Origin: Opitutia bacterium
GTDB lineage: Bacteria > Verrucomicrobiota > Verrucomicrobiia > Opitutales > Opitutaceae
Length of the DNA: 37,813 nt
Assembly: GCA_947474365.1 (NCBI GenBank)
Contig: CANJIU010000096.1
Coordinates: 1 to 37,813, forward strand
Reading direction: 5' to 3'
The notes beneath the pieces are model-generated. The model had not been told where the DNA came from. It saw only the letters and a program-made list of their open reading frames with translations, and searched no databases. This document shows positions 1 through 7,459 of the stretch, in pieces; the stretch's first letter is position 1; each line of letters opens with the position of its first letter. A program made the translations under genes and the position numbers.

Positions 1-217
1 CACCGGAACCACTCTCAGACACGGGCAAAAAAGCACCATGCGAGCGACGGCCACGCTGCGCCTCACGGCTTCGACTCTCGCCACCAAAGTTCATTGGCTT
101 GTTCCACGCAAGCCGCCGCGGCTTGATCTGGGTCTCAGAATGACAAACCGGAAGACCCTTTTTCGACGCCCTCAGAGGGCGCCCGCCGCCACGTGGCAGC
201 TCGGAACCACCACACGC

Positions 218-251
218 AAAAAGGCCGCGGACTTTCGCCCGCGGCCTTTTT
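218..251 (-). terminator. Strong rho-independent terminator
   Basis: A perfect 13-bp stem pairs 218-230 with 239-251 around an 8-nt loop. The stem core is GGCCGCGG and is followed on the minus strand by five Ts. It lies 28 nt past the stop of the minus-strand gene ending at 280, so it most likely ends that transcript. The A and T tracts on both sides mean it could also work on the plus strand for a gene left of the window. Confidence 0.85.
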
Positions 252-279
252 CGCATCGGCGTTTGCCTGACGCTTCTCC

Positions 280-1143
280 TTACGGCATCCGGCCGATCAC
301 GGCTTCAGTGCTGGTTTGAAGCTTCAGGCGGCTGTGCAGTCCGTTGAGCCAGGCGGTCTGCTGCGTGGCGTAGTCGGAGGTCGGCAGGCTCCAGGTCGTG
401 CCGACGATTTCGAAGTTCGCGTTCACCAGAATGCCGATCGTGCCGGTGCCGATGCCGGCGATCTGGGTGTCGACGCCGTTGACGGTGACGAGGCGCGAGT
501 CGTTCGTGTGCACGCCGCTCGAGCTATCGAGCACGGTGACTTCGTAGTAGGTCGTGCCGGTGAGCGCCGGGTTTGAGGCGGGGAGGTTGGCCGGGTAGGC
601 CTTACCGCTCGCGAGGTTCACGTTCATCACGATCATCGCGTGGTCGCTGACGTCGCTTCCGATGTTCCACCAGAGCAGGATGTCTCCGGGCATGGCTTGG
701 TCGAGGCGGGTGATCCGTTGCGCGAAGCCTTTGCCCTCCTTGAGCAACGCGATGTACTGATAGGGGGCCGGGCTCGCCGACGACTTTGTGGCCAGCAGGA
801 CCGGGTCGTAGAACGAATAGCTGCTCCAGTTCCAGTTGTAGCAGGTCTTGAGTAGGTGGGTGACGAGCGGCGCGCACTTCGTGTTGTTTGACGGCAGCAC
901 GTTGTTGGCGACGTCGAGAAACCGGATGTACGACGGGTTGGTCGCGCTGTTCCAGCTGCCGCCGTAGCGGTTGAGCGGGACGTTGGCGGCGTCGGTGAGC
1001 ACCCCGACGGCCTGGGCGCTGGTGATTTCGTTGAGGAGCTGCATACCCTTGGTCAGGTGGACCGGCTGCGCCACGGTGGTGGCGGCGAATAGTCCGGCGA
1101 AACCGAGGGCCGCGGGAATGAAGGGAGAGAGGATGTTTTTCAT
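280..1143 (-). CDS. Secreted NlpC/P60- or CHAP-like protein
   Basis: The 287-aa product starts with a Sec signal peptide (residues 1-25, ending ATTVAQ). The rest resembles a papain-like NlpC/P60 or CHAP fold: a cysteine before a helix (C90 in TKCAPLVTHLL), then MPGDILLWW at 151-159, a histidine in DHAMIVMNV (H168), and a polar strand VTVLDSSSG with D206. This order (Cys, then 'PGDxxxW', then His, then a third polar residue) is that of peptidoglycan amidases and endopeptidases of the family, but overall similarity is weak and the catalytic assignment is my inference. There is no binding domain or membrane anchor. It is monocistronic with a strong terminator at 218-251. The ATG at 1143 has no Shine-Dalgarno. 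It could instead be a non-catalytic relative. Confidence 0.6.
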   Translation of the reverse strand: MKNILSPFIPAALGFAGLFAATTVAQPVHLTKGMQLLNEITSAQAVGVLTDAANVPLNRYGGSWNSATNPSYIRFLDVANNVLPSNNTKCAPLVTHLLKTCYNWNWSSYSFYDPVLLATKSSASPAPYQYIALLKEGKGFAQRITRLDQAMPGDILLWWNIGSDVSDHAMIVMNVNLASGKAYPANLPASNPALTGTTYYEVTVLDSSSGVHTNDSRLVTVNGVDTQIAGIGTGTIGILVNANFEIVGTTWSLPTSDYATQQTAWLNGLHSRLKLQTSTEAVIGRMP

Positions 1144-1245
1144 GGCAGGAGAAATCTAATGTTGAGTGGAGTGGGTCGTTCGGTCGGACGGGATGTCTTG
1201 CGAACGTGCCCATCATGACAGAACCCCGCGGATCGCGGTATTGGC

Positions 1246-1285
1246 CGGACGCCGTGGGCCGAAAGGCGAAGGCCGGTGGCGTCCG
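1246..1285. repeat. Inverted repeat (hairpin)
   Basis: CGGACGCC at 1246-1253 is the perfect reverse complement of GGCGTCCG at 1278-1285. Further pairing between GGCC blocks at 1257-1260 and 1271-1274 lies inside. There is no T-run, so it is not an obvious terminator. It abuts and slightly overlaps the target duplication of the mobile repeat that begins at 1292. Confidence 0.6.
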
Positions 1286-1291
1286 ACGAAG

Positions 1292-1443
1292 GGGCGCATC
1301 TCCACGTTGGCGGTTACCCGTAGCCGCGAGCGCCAGCGAGTGGTCCCGAAAAACGCGACGAGCATCCACTCGCTGGCGCTTATAGCGGCTACGAGAGGGT
1401 TGCTTGCTGACGATATTCTCGCCGTCAATTCGCAGATGCGCCC
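1292..1443. mobile_element. MITE/REPIN-like element, copy A
   Basis: This 152-bp element has 10-bp perfect terminal inverted repeats: GGGCGCATCT at 1292-1301 and AGATGCGCCC at 1434-1443. It is flanked by a 9-bp near-perfect direct repeat, CCGACGAAG (1283-1291) and TCGACGAAG (1444-1452), with 8/9 identical, as expected of a target duplication. The interior is a 28-bp left arm (1292-1319), a 73-bp hairpin core (1320-1392) bounded by GTAGC...GCTAC with long arms containing GAGCGCCAGCGAG, and a 51-bp right arm (1393-1443). A second copy is at 29376-29525. It encodes no protein. GTAG at the foot of each core arm is the hallmark of REP sequences moved by RAYT (Y1-type) transposases; that link is inference. 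Confidence 0.8.
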
Positions 1444-1537
1444 TCGACGAAGCGGTGAGATCGTTTCCGCTGGCGCCGCAGGGGTGAAACGCGCCTACTG
1501 CGCACGTCTGTCTGCCCACCCATCCCCACGCCCTGCC

Positions 1538-2332
1538 ATGGACCGAATTTGTCCCACGTTGTTTGCCGCGCCGCGTTTCCGCTCGTTACCCGCCATCGCC
1601 ACAGCCGGGCTTGTCGTGCTCTGCATGCTCCCTGTCCGGGCGGTGCCGGCGGATCACGTTCCTCTGCTCGCGGCGGCGACGACCGAATTGTTTCACGACA
1701 CGTTCGAGCGCGAGACGCTCGGCGAAGTGTGGCAGGCGTCCGTGCGGTCGTTTGCGATCAAGGACGGCGCGATGGTCGGAGGGATGCGTGATGACGCCAC
1801 GCACCCGGCGATCACCAAGGTGTCGAAACCGTTTCGCGACCTCGTCCTCCAGTTTTCCTTCCGTCTCGATGGGGCGAAGTCGTTCAACATCGTCTTCAAC
1901 GACATCAACGAAAAATCCGTCCACTCCGGTCATGTCGCGCGGATGACCGTCTCGCCCCAGGGCCTCACGCTCACCGATGATAAGTTGGGACTGATGAGCC
2001 TTGAGTGGGTCACGAAGAAGAACGATCCGCAGTTCAAGAAGCAGGTGGACCAGGTGCGGGCGGCGACGTCACGGAATTTCCCCTACGACTGGCAGCCGCA
2101 CCGCTGGTACGTGCTCGTGATGGAGGTCGCCGGCGACGAGGTGCTGGTGAGCATCGACGGCAAGCCGACGGGGTATTTTCACTGCGCCGGCTTCGGCCAC
2201 CCGACGAAGACGAGTTTTCATTTCAGCATCAGCGGCCGCGACCTCACGGTGGACAACCTCACGGCGTGGAATGCAAACCCGAATCCCGACTGGGCCCGGC
2301 GGCGCGACGCCGTGCTGGCGGGGTTGAGGTAA
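1538..2332 (+). CDS. Secreted DUF1080/LamG-like protein
   Basis: The 264-aa product has a signal peptide (about residues 15-38, hydrophobic IATAGLVVLCMLP). A concanavalin-like beta-sandwich follows, of the kind annotated as DUF1080, 3-keto-disaccharide hydrolase or GH16-like. Supporting strings are LFHDTFERETLGEVW near residue 51, DGAMVGG, LQFSFRLDGAKSFNIVFND, and the closing HRWYVLVMEVAGDEVLVSIDG with FHFSISGRDLTVDNL. In characterised relatives such domains cleave 3-keto glycosides or bind glycans; which applies here cannot be told. The frame is open upstream to 1166, but that extension is arginine-rich and crosses the mobile repeat, so I chose the ATG at 1538, where the signal peptide begins. 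Its stop is only 2 nt from the stop of the convergent gene at 2335. Confidence 0.75.
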   Translation: MDRICPTLFAAPRFRSLPAIATAGLVVLCMLPVRAVPADHVPLLAAATTELFHDTFERETLGEVWQASVRSFAIKDGAMVGGMRDDATHPAITKVSKPFRDLVLQFSFRLDGAKSFNIVFNDINEKSVHSGHVARMTVSPQGLTLTDDKLGLMSLEWVTKKNDPQFKKQVDQVRAATSRNFPYDWQPHRWYVLVMEVAGDEVLVSIDGKPTGYFHCAGFGHPTKTSFHFSISGRDLTVDNLTAWNANPNPDWARRRDAVLAGLR

Positions 2333-2334
2333 CC

Positions 2335-3051
2335 TTAAGACTTCCGCTTCCTCGGGCGGACGATGAGGAAGCCCGCCAGTCCGAGCCCCAGCAGCCACAT
2401 GACCGACGGCTCCGGCACGGCGAACGCACTGATCGTCACGCTCAGGCTGCCGCCGTTGTCGCCGTAGAATCCCGGCAGGCCCGTGACCGAAGATCCATTC
2501 CACGAATCGGCGAATCCCAGGAAAAGCCGTGTTGCGTTGGTCGGTACGGTGAAGGTTTGGGAGTTGCCCGACGAATCGAGTCCATTGCCGACAAAGAAAA
2601 CCTGCTGAAGGGAGGGGGAGAAGGACGACAGGCCGGCGGAGGTATCAGTGTAACTGAGCGTCGCAGGAGCGGTGCCCGAGGGAGTGCTCCCGTCCAGGAA
2701 CACCCCGGCCAAAAACGCCGTGCGCCCCGCGTAGGTGATGCCGGAAAGGTTGTTGTAGCTGCTCAGCTGGGTAAAAGCACCGAAGCCCGTGCCCCCGTCC
2801 GCCCCGTTGAACGGCCCGGCGGAGGCGTTGAAGGAGACCGAGCCGGTGACCGGATTGAAAACCAGCGACTGCGTGCCGGTAGTCACCACGTATTCGGTTG
2901 CCAGGACGCCTTCACCTCCGCCGGCCGGGCCCGGTGCGCTCGTGGAACCGGCTCCGTAGATATTGGCGTCCGCCGGCACGGTGACGGTCGTTTGAGCGGT
3001 GAGGCGCCACGCAGCCACTACCCAAAAAAGAAGTATGGCTGTCGCTCGCAC
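2335..3051 (-). CDS. PEP-CTERM sorting domain protein
   Basis: The 238-aa product has a signal peptide (about 1-20, ending WRLTAQ) and a Gly/Ser/Thr-rich beta-type body. It ends with a PEP-CTERM signal at 212-238: VPEP, a hydrophobic helix (MWLLGLGLAGFLIV), then a basic tail RPRKRKS. Such proteins are cut and anchored or released by an exosortase (EpsH family) and often belong to the exopolysaccharide or outer surface; no exosortase lies in the window. The body (residues about 20-205) has no recognised catalytic motif; FADSWNGSSVTGLPGFYGDNGGSLSVTI resembles an LPXTG/PEP-CTERM-type carbohydrate-binding sandwich only loosely. The start is GTG at 3051, as no in-frame ATG precedes the signal peptide. 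It is divergent from the gene at 3182. Confidence 0.85.
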   Translation of the reverse strand: MRATAILLFWVVAAWRLTAQTTVTVPADANIYGAGSTSAPGPAGGGEGVLATEYVVTTGTQSLVFNPVTGSVSFNASAGPFNGADGGTGFGAFTQLSSYNNLSGITYAGRTAFLAGVFLDGSTPSGTAPATLSYTDTSAGLSSFSPSLQQVFFVGNGLDSSGNSQTFTVPTNATRLFLGFADSWNGSSVTGLPGFYGDNGGSLSVTISAFAVPEPSVMWLLGLGLAGFLIVRPRKRKS

Positions 3052-3181
3052 GTCAGGACCGTAGGGAAATTAGACCGTACTCGGCAAGGGGTTTGACGTG
3101 GGCGGTTCGCTCCCACAGTCAGGGCTTCCCAACCGCGGGTCCGGACTGCACATTGTCCTTTCTCCAAACCTGTTTCGCCCC

Positions 3182-6100
3182 ATGCGTCTCCCCACAGTAC
3201 TCCGTTTCCTCGTAATTGTCTGTGCGCTCCTCGTCGCCTCCGCCCGCGGCGCCGACTCGCCCGCGCCGTTTGAGCTCCGCTCCGGCGACCGTGTTGTCCT
3301 GCTCGGTGATCGGTTGATCGAGGGCGAGCAATACCAGGGCTGGGTCGAAGTGATGCTGACGAGCCGTTTCCCCGATCGCGCGATCACGTTTCGCAACCTC
3401 GGCTGGAGCGGCGACACCCCCGCGGGTGATTCGCGGTTCGGCCTGAGCTTGCTGCAGGCGGGCAAGGAGCCGGCGGACGAAGGCTGGAACGGCCTGGTGC
3501 GGCAGATCGAGGACGCGAAGCCGACCGTTGCCCTGGTGGGCTACGGCATGGCGAGTTCGTTCGATGGCGCGGCCGGCGTGGCGAAGTTCAAGGCCGACTA
3601 CAATCGCGTGCTCGACACGATCGAGCGCGTGGCGCCGGGCGCGCGGCTCATCTTGCTTTCCCCGCTCCGCCATGAGGCGCTGGGCGCACCGTGGCCCGAG
3701 CCGACGGCGCACAATTCCCAGCTCGCGCTTTATGCCAAGGCCGTCGGCGAAATCGCCGCGGCGCGCCACGTGCGCTTCATCTCGCTGTTCGATCTCCTCC
3801 CGGCGCGTTCACCGGCGGGCGGGGAGAAACTCACCGACAACGGCCTCCAGCCCACGCCGCACGGCTACCGGGTTATCGCCGAGGTGATCGAGGATCAATT
3901 GTTCGGTGACACGCAGCGGGGGGCGTGGCGCACCAGCGTGCAGACCGAGGCGCTGCGGCAGGCGATCCTGCGGAAGAACGAATGGTTCTTCCATCGTTCG
4001 CGGCCCGCGAACATGGCCTATATTTTCGGCTTCCGGAAACGCGAGCAGGGCAAGAACGCCGTCGAAGTGCTCAAGTTCGACGAGTTCATCGCGGCCGAGG
4101 AAAAGCGCATCGCCCAGCTCCGCGGGCTGCAACCGGCCAACGTTCCGGAAATCCCGCGCCGCGTCGGCAACCTGATCTCGAAACTGACGCCGCAGCCGCA
4201 TCCGTCGTTCGAAGTCGCCGACGGTTTCGAGGTCACGCTCTGGGCGGAAAATCCGCTGCTGAACAAACCAATTCAGATGAACTTCGATCCGCGCGGACGC
4301 TTGTGGGTCGCAAGTTCCGAACTCTATCCGCAGATCGAGCCCGGGCAGGCGGCGACGGACAAGGTGATCGTGCTTGAGGACACGACCGGCGCCGGGCGCG
4401 CCGACAAGGCGACGGTGTTTGCCGAGGGCCTGTTGATTCCGACCGGTATCGCACCGGGTGACGGCGGCGTGTACGTCGCGCAGAGCACCGAATTGCTGCA
4501 CTTCAAGGACACCGACGGCGATGGAAAGGCCGACGTGCGCCGGACGGTGCTCAGCGGTTTCGGCACGGAGGATACGCATCATAATCTCCACACGCTGAAG
4601 TGGGGCCCGGATGGCCGGCTCTACATGGATCAATCGGTCTACACGCGCACGCATGCGGAAACGCCGACGGGCGTCGTGCGGCTCAGCGCGGGCGGCATCT
4701 TCCGCTTCGATCCGCGCGACCAGAAGATGGAGATTCTCTTCCGCGGCTGGGTCAACGCGTGGGGCCACCAATTCGACGACTTCGGCCAGTCGTTCGTGAC
4801 GGACGGCGCCGGATTCATGGGCATCAACTGGGCGGTGCCGGGCGCGACCTACCGCACGCTCGCTCCGGCGCGGCGCGAACTGCAGAGCGTCAGCGCCGGG
4901 AATTACCCGAAATTCTGCGGCATCGAAATCGTGCGCAGCCGGCTGTTCCCCGCGGACTGGCAGGGCGACATCATCACGTCAGATTTCCGGGCCCACCGCA
5001 TCGTCCATTTCAAGATCAGCGAGCAGGCGTCGGGTTATGTCACGAAGGAGATGCCCGATCTACTGCGCACGACGTCGGATACGTTTCGGCCGATCGATGT
5101 GCGGCACGGACCGGACGGCGCGCTCTACATTGCGGACTGGAGCAACCCGATCATCCAGCACGGCGAGGTCGATTTCCGCGACACCCGGCGCGACAAATCG
5201 CACGGTCGAATCTGGCGGGTGGCGCAGAAGGGCGTGGCTGCCGGCAAGAAAGTGGATTTCACGACGCTGACGAATGCGGCGCTGCTCGATCGGCTGCTCT
5301 CGTCGGACGGGTACAGCCTGGAGGCGGCCAAGCGTGTCCTCGTCGAACGCGGTGCGGCGCGCGTGCTGCCGGACCTGGACGCGTGGTCGAAAAAGCAGAC
5401 GACCGAATCGGCGCGGCTGAATGCGCTGTGGACCTATGAGGCCTTCAACACGACGCGACCGGAGCTGCTCAACGGCCTGCTCGCGGCCAAGGATGGACGC
5501 GTGCGTGCCGCTGCGGTGCGGGCCATGCCCGACGACGGCCAGATCGGCGCGCTGGAGAAGCTTTCGGCCGATTCGCATCCTCGCGTGAGAGTCGAGGCCG
5601 TGCGCGCGCTCGGCACGCGGAAGTCGGCGCGTGCGGCGGAACTCGCACTGGCGGTGCTCGATCACCCGATGGATCCGTTTCTCGACTACGCGGTGTGGCT
5701 CACGATCAACGAACTCGCGGCGCCGTGGGTGGCCGCGGTGAAGAGCGGTGCATGGCGGGTGGCCGGCCGCGAGAAGCAGCTCGAGTTTGCGTTGAAGGCG
5801 ATCGAGCCCGCGGTCGCGAGTGAGATTCTCGGCCAGCTGATCGGCAAGCAGGGTGTGGCGCGCGACGGAGCGGGCCCGTGGATCGAGCTCATCGGCTCCG
5901 CGGGCGGCCCCGCGGAATTGCGGCAGCTATTTGACCAGGCCTTGCGCGGTGAGCTGGTGGAGCCGGCGGCGCTGCGGGCGCTCGGCGCATTGGGCGACGC
6001 GGCTCGGTTGCGCGGGGTGAAACCCGCGGGCGAGACTGGCGGGCTGGCGACGCTGTTTGGGGCGCCGGCGGCAACGGTGCGGACCGCGGCGATCCGACTG

Positions 6101-7459
6101 GCGGGTACGTGGAAGCTCACGGCCTTCGCACCGCAATTGGTGAAAATCGCGGGCAATCCCGCGACGGCGGCAGCGGAGCGCGCGGCGGCGTTCGGCGCGT
6201 TGCGCGAGATTGGCGGACGCCAGGTCGTATCCGGCTTGCAAGGCCTGGCGAGCGGCGAGGGTCCGCTGGAGCTGCGGCGCGAAGCGGCGGTGACGCTCGC
6301 CTCGCTCGAATTGCCGAGTGCGGTGCCGCATCTCATCGCGGTTCTGAAGGCGACGACGGACGAGGCGCAGTCGCAGACGCTGTGGCGCGCGCTGCTCGGC
6401 ATCCGCGGCGTGAGCGCGAAGCTGGCGGCCGAGCTGGGCAAGACCGAATTGCCGCGCGCGGTGGCGAAGGCCGGATTGCGGCCGGCCCGCGAAGGCAACC
6501 AGCATCAGGCGCTCGTCGCCGTGTTGATGAAGCAGGCCGGACTCACTCTCTCCGAGACGCAGCTCACGCCGGCGGAACTGCAGGCCCTCGCCCGCGAGGC
6601 GTTGGCAAAGGGCGACGCGGCTCGGGGCGAGCACCTCTACCGCCGGGCCGAGCTGGCGTGCATGGCGTGTCATGCCATCGGTGGCGCGGGCGGGAAAATC
6701 GGTCCCGACCTCACCAGCATCGGCGCGAGTGCGCCGCCGGATTACCTCGTGGAGTCGCTGCTCTATCCCAGCGCGAAGATCAAGGAGGGCTACCACTCGG
6801 TGTTGATTGGCACGAAGGACGGCAAGGAAATCAACGGCATGATCACGCGGGAATCCGGCACCGAGGTCGTGCTGCGCGATGCGGCGAACCAGGAGATTTC
6901 GATTCCGACGAACAACATCGCTCGCCGCACCAACGTGGGCTCGCTCATGCCGGCGGGACTCGTCGATTCGTTGCTCCCGGAGGAGCGGCTCGATCTGTTC
7001 AAGTTTCTGTCGATGCTGGGCAAGCCGGGTGACTACGACGCAGCGCGCGGCGGCGTGGCGCGCGCGTGGAAGCTCTATGTGATTCAGAGCCCGAACCAGC
7101 ATCTTGGTAGCGAGCGCGTGGTCGCCGGCGATTTCACCCTCAACGACTGGCAGCCCACGTTCTCGCTCGTCAGCGGCGTGCTCGCGAAGGAGACGATCGA
7201 GACGGTGGTGCCCAACCGGAACAACAACCGCGGGCTCTTCGCCGCGACGCAATTCGAGTCGGCCAAGGGCGGTGCGGTGAAGTTTACCGTGACCGGCGAG
7301 GCCAGCGGCGCGTGGGTCAACGGCAAGCATTTCAAACCGGGGAAGAGTTTCACTGCGGACGTGAAACCCGGCGTGAACACGGTCGTGCTGCAATTGAACG
7401 CCGACAACCCCGGGCCGGTGCGCGTGGCGTCGGGTGACGTCTCCTTCCTCGTGCAATGA
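3182..7459 (+). CDS. PVC-type heme-binding dehydrogenase with pseudo-SGNH domain
   Basis: The 1425-aa exported product has several parts. A signal peptide (1-23) is followed by an SGNH-hydrolase-like domain (about 30-260). Then comes a six-bladed, PQQ/GDH-like propeller (about 330-680) with FEVTLWAENPLLNKPIQMNFDPRG near its start and HGPDGALYIADWSNP late. HEAT-like repeats follow (about 690-1110). A PVC-type cytochrome c domain carries the heme motif CMACH at C1160-H1164 and GPDLTSIGA after it. A C-terminal beta domain ends the chain. This is the planctomycete/verrucomicrobial membrane-bound dehydrogenase family, thought to oxidise sugars or alcohols in the periplasm and pass electrons to heme; substrate is unknown. 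In the SGNH domain the usual Ser is R44 (LLGDRLIE) and the GxND block reads GYGMAS, so it is probably non-catalytic, although D219 and H227 remain. The ATG at 3182 was chosen because the signal peptide starts there. The stop overlaps the next ATG by 4 nt. Confidence 0.92.
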   Translation: MRLPTVLRFLVIVCALLVASARGADSPAPFELRSGDRVVLLGDRLIEGEQYQGWVEVMLTSRFPDRAITFRNLGWSGDTPAGDSRFGLSLLQAGKEPADEGWNGLVRQIEDAKPTVALVGYGMASSFDGAAGVAKFKADYNRVLDTIERVAPGARLILLSPLRHEALGAPWPEPTAHNSQLALYAKAVGEIAAARHVRFISLFDLLPARSPAGGEKLTDNGLQPTPHGYRVIAEVIEDQLFGDTQRGAWRTSVQTEALRQAILRKNEWFFHRSRPANMAYIFGFRKREQGKNAVEVLKFDEFIAAEEKRIAQLRGLQPANVPEIPRRVGNLISKLTPQPHPSFEVADGFEVTLWAENPLLNKPIQMNFDPRGRLWVASSELYPQIEPGQAATDKVIVLEDTTGAGRADKATVFAEGLLIPTGIAPGDGGVYVAQSTELLHFKDTDGDGKADVRRTVLSGFGTEDTHHNLHTLKWGPDGRLYMDQSVYTRTHAETPTGVVRLSAGGIFRFDPRDQKMEILFRGWVNAWGHQFDDFGQSFVTDGAGFMGINWAVPGATYRTLAPARRELQSVSAGNYPKFCGIEIVRSRLFPADWQGDIITSDFRAHRIVHFKISEQASGYVTKEMPDLLRTTSDTFRPIDVRHGPDGALYIADWSNPIIQHGEVDFRDTRRDKSHGRIWRVAQKGVAAGKKVDFTTLTNAALLDRLLSSDGYSLEAAKRVLVERGAARVLPDLDAWSKKQTTESARLNALWTYEAFNTTRPELLNGLLAAKDGRVRAAAVRAMPDDGQIGALEKLSADSHPRVRVEAVRALGTRKSARAAELALAVLDHPMDPFLDYAVWLTINELAAPWVAAVKSGAWRVAGREKQLEFALKAIEPAVASEILGQLIGKQGVARDGAGPWIELIGSAGGPAELRQLFDQALRGELVEPAALRALGALGDAARLRGVKPAGETGGLATLFGAPAATVRTAAIRLAGTWKLTAFAPQLVKIAGNPATAAAERAAAFGALREIGGRQVVSGLQGLASGEGPLELRREAAVTLASLELPSAVPHLIAVLKATTDEAQSQTLWRALLGIRGVSAKLAAELGKTELPRAVAKAGLRPAREGNQHQALVAVLMKQAGLTLSETQLTPAELQALAREALAKGDAARGEHLYRRAELACMACHAIGGAGGKIGPDLTSIGASAPPDYLVESLLYPSAKIKEGYHSVLIGTKDGKEINGMITRESGTEVVLRDAANQEISIPTNNIARRTNVGSLMPAGLVDSLLPEERLDLFKFLSMLGKPGDYDAARGGVARAWKLYVIQSPNQHLGSERVVAGDFTLNDWQPTFSLVSGVLAKETIETVVPNRNNNRGLFAATQFESAKGGAVKFTVTGEASGAWVNGKHFKPGKSFTADVKPGVNTVVLQLNADNPGPVRVASGDVSFLVQ

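Larger units (their letters stand above)
1144..1537. other. Gene-free region rich in palindromes
   Basis: This stretch of 394 bp separates two divergent secreted-protein genes. No convincing protein is encoded here: the frame upstream of 1538 is open but arginine-rich and low-quality, and it runs through the repeat. It holds a short hairpin at 1226-1238 (CCGCG, GAT, CGCGG), a second hairpin at 1246-1285, and the transposon-like repeat at 1292-1443. Promoters for both neighbours must lie here, but I cannot point to convincing -35/-10 boxes. Confidence 0.6.

Noticed and set aside
130..163. GGGTCT...AGACCC followed by five Ts
   Set aside because: The stem is only 6 bp with a 17-nt loop, too weak to call a terminator without knowing the gene to the left.
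38..319. 93-codon plus-strand frame at the left edge
   Set aside because: It runs through the 218-251 terminator and into the antisense of the NlpC/P60-like gene, and has no protein-like features.
1166..1537. Open extension upstream of the DUF1080-like gene
   Set aside because: It crosses the mobile repeat, is arginine-rich, and would place the signal peptide inside the protein.
5927..7456. 509-codon minus-strand frame opposite the dehydrogenase gene
   Set aside because: Same reason: arginine-rich antisense shadow of HEAT and cytochrome c coding sequence with no recognisable motif.
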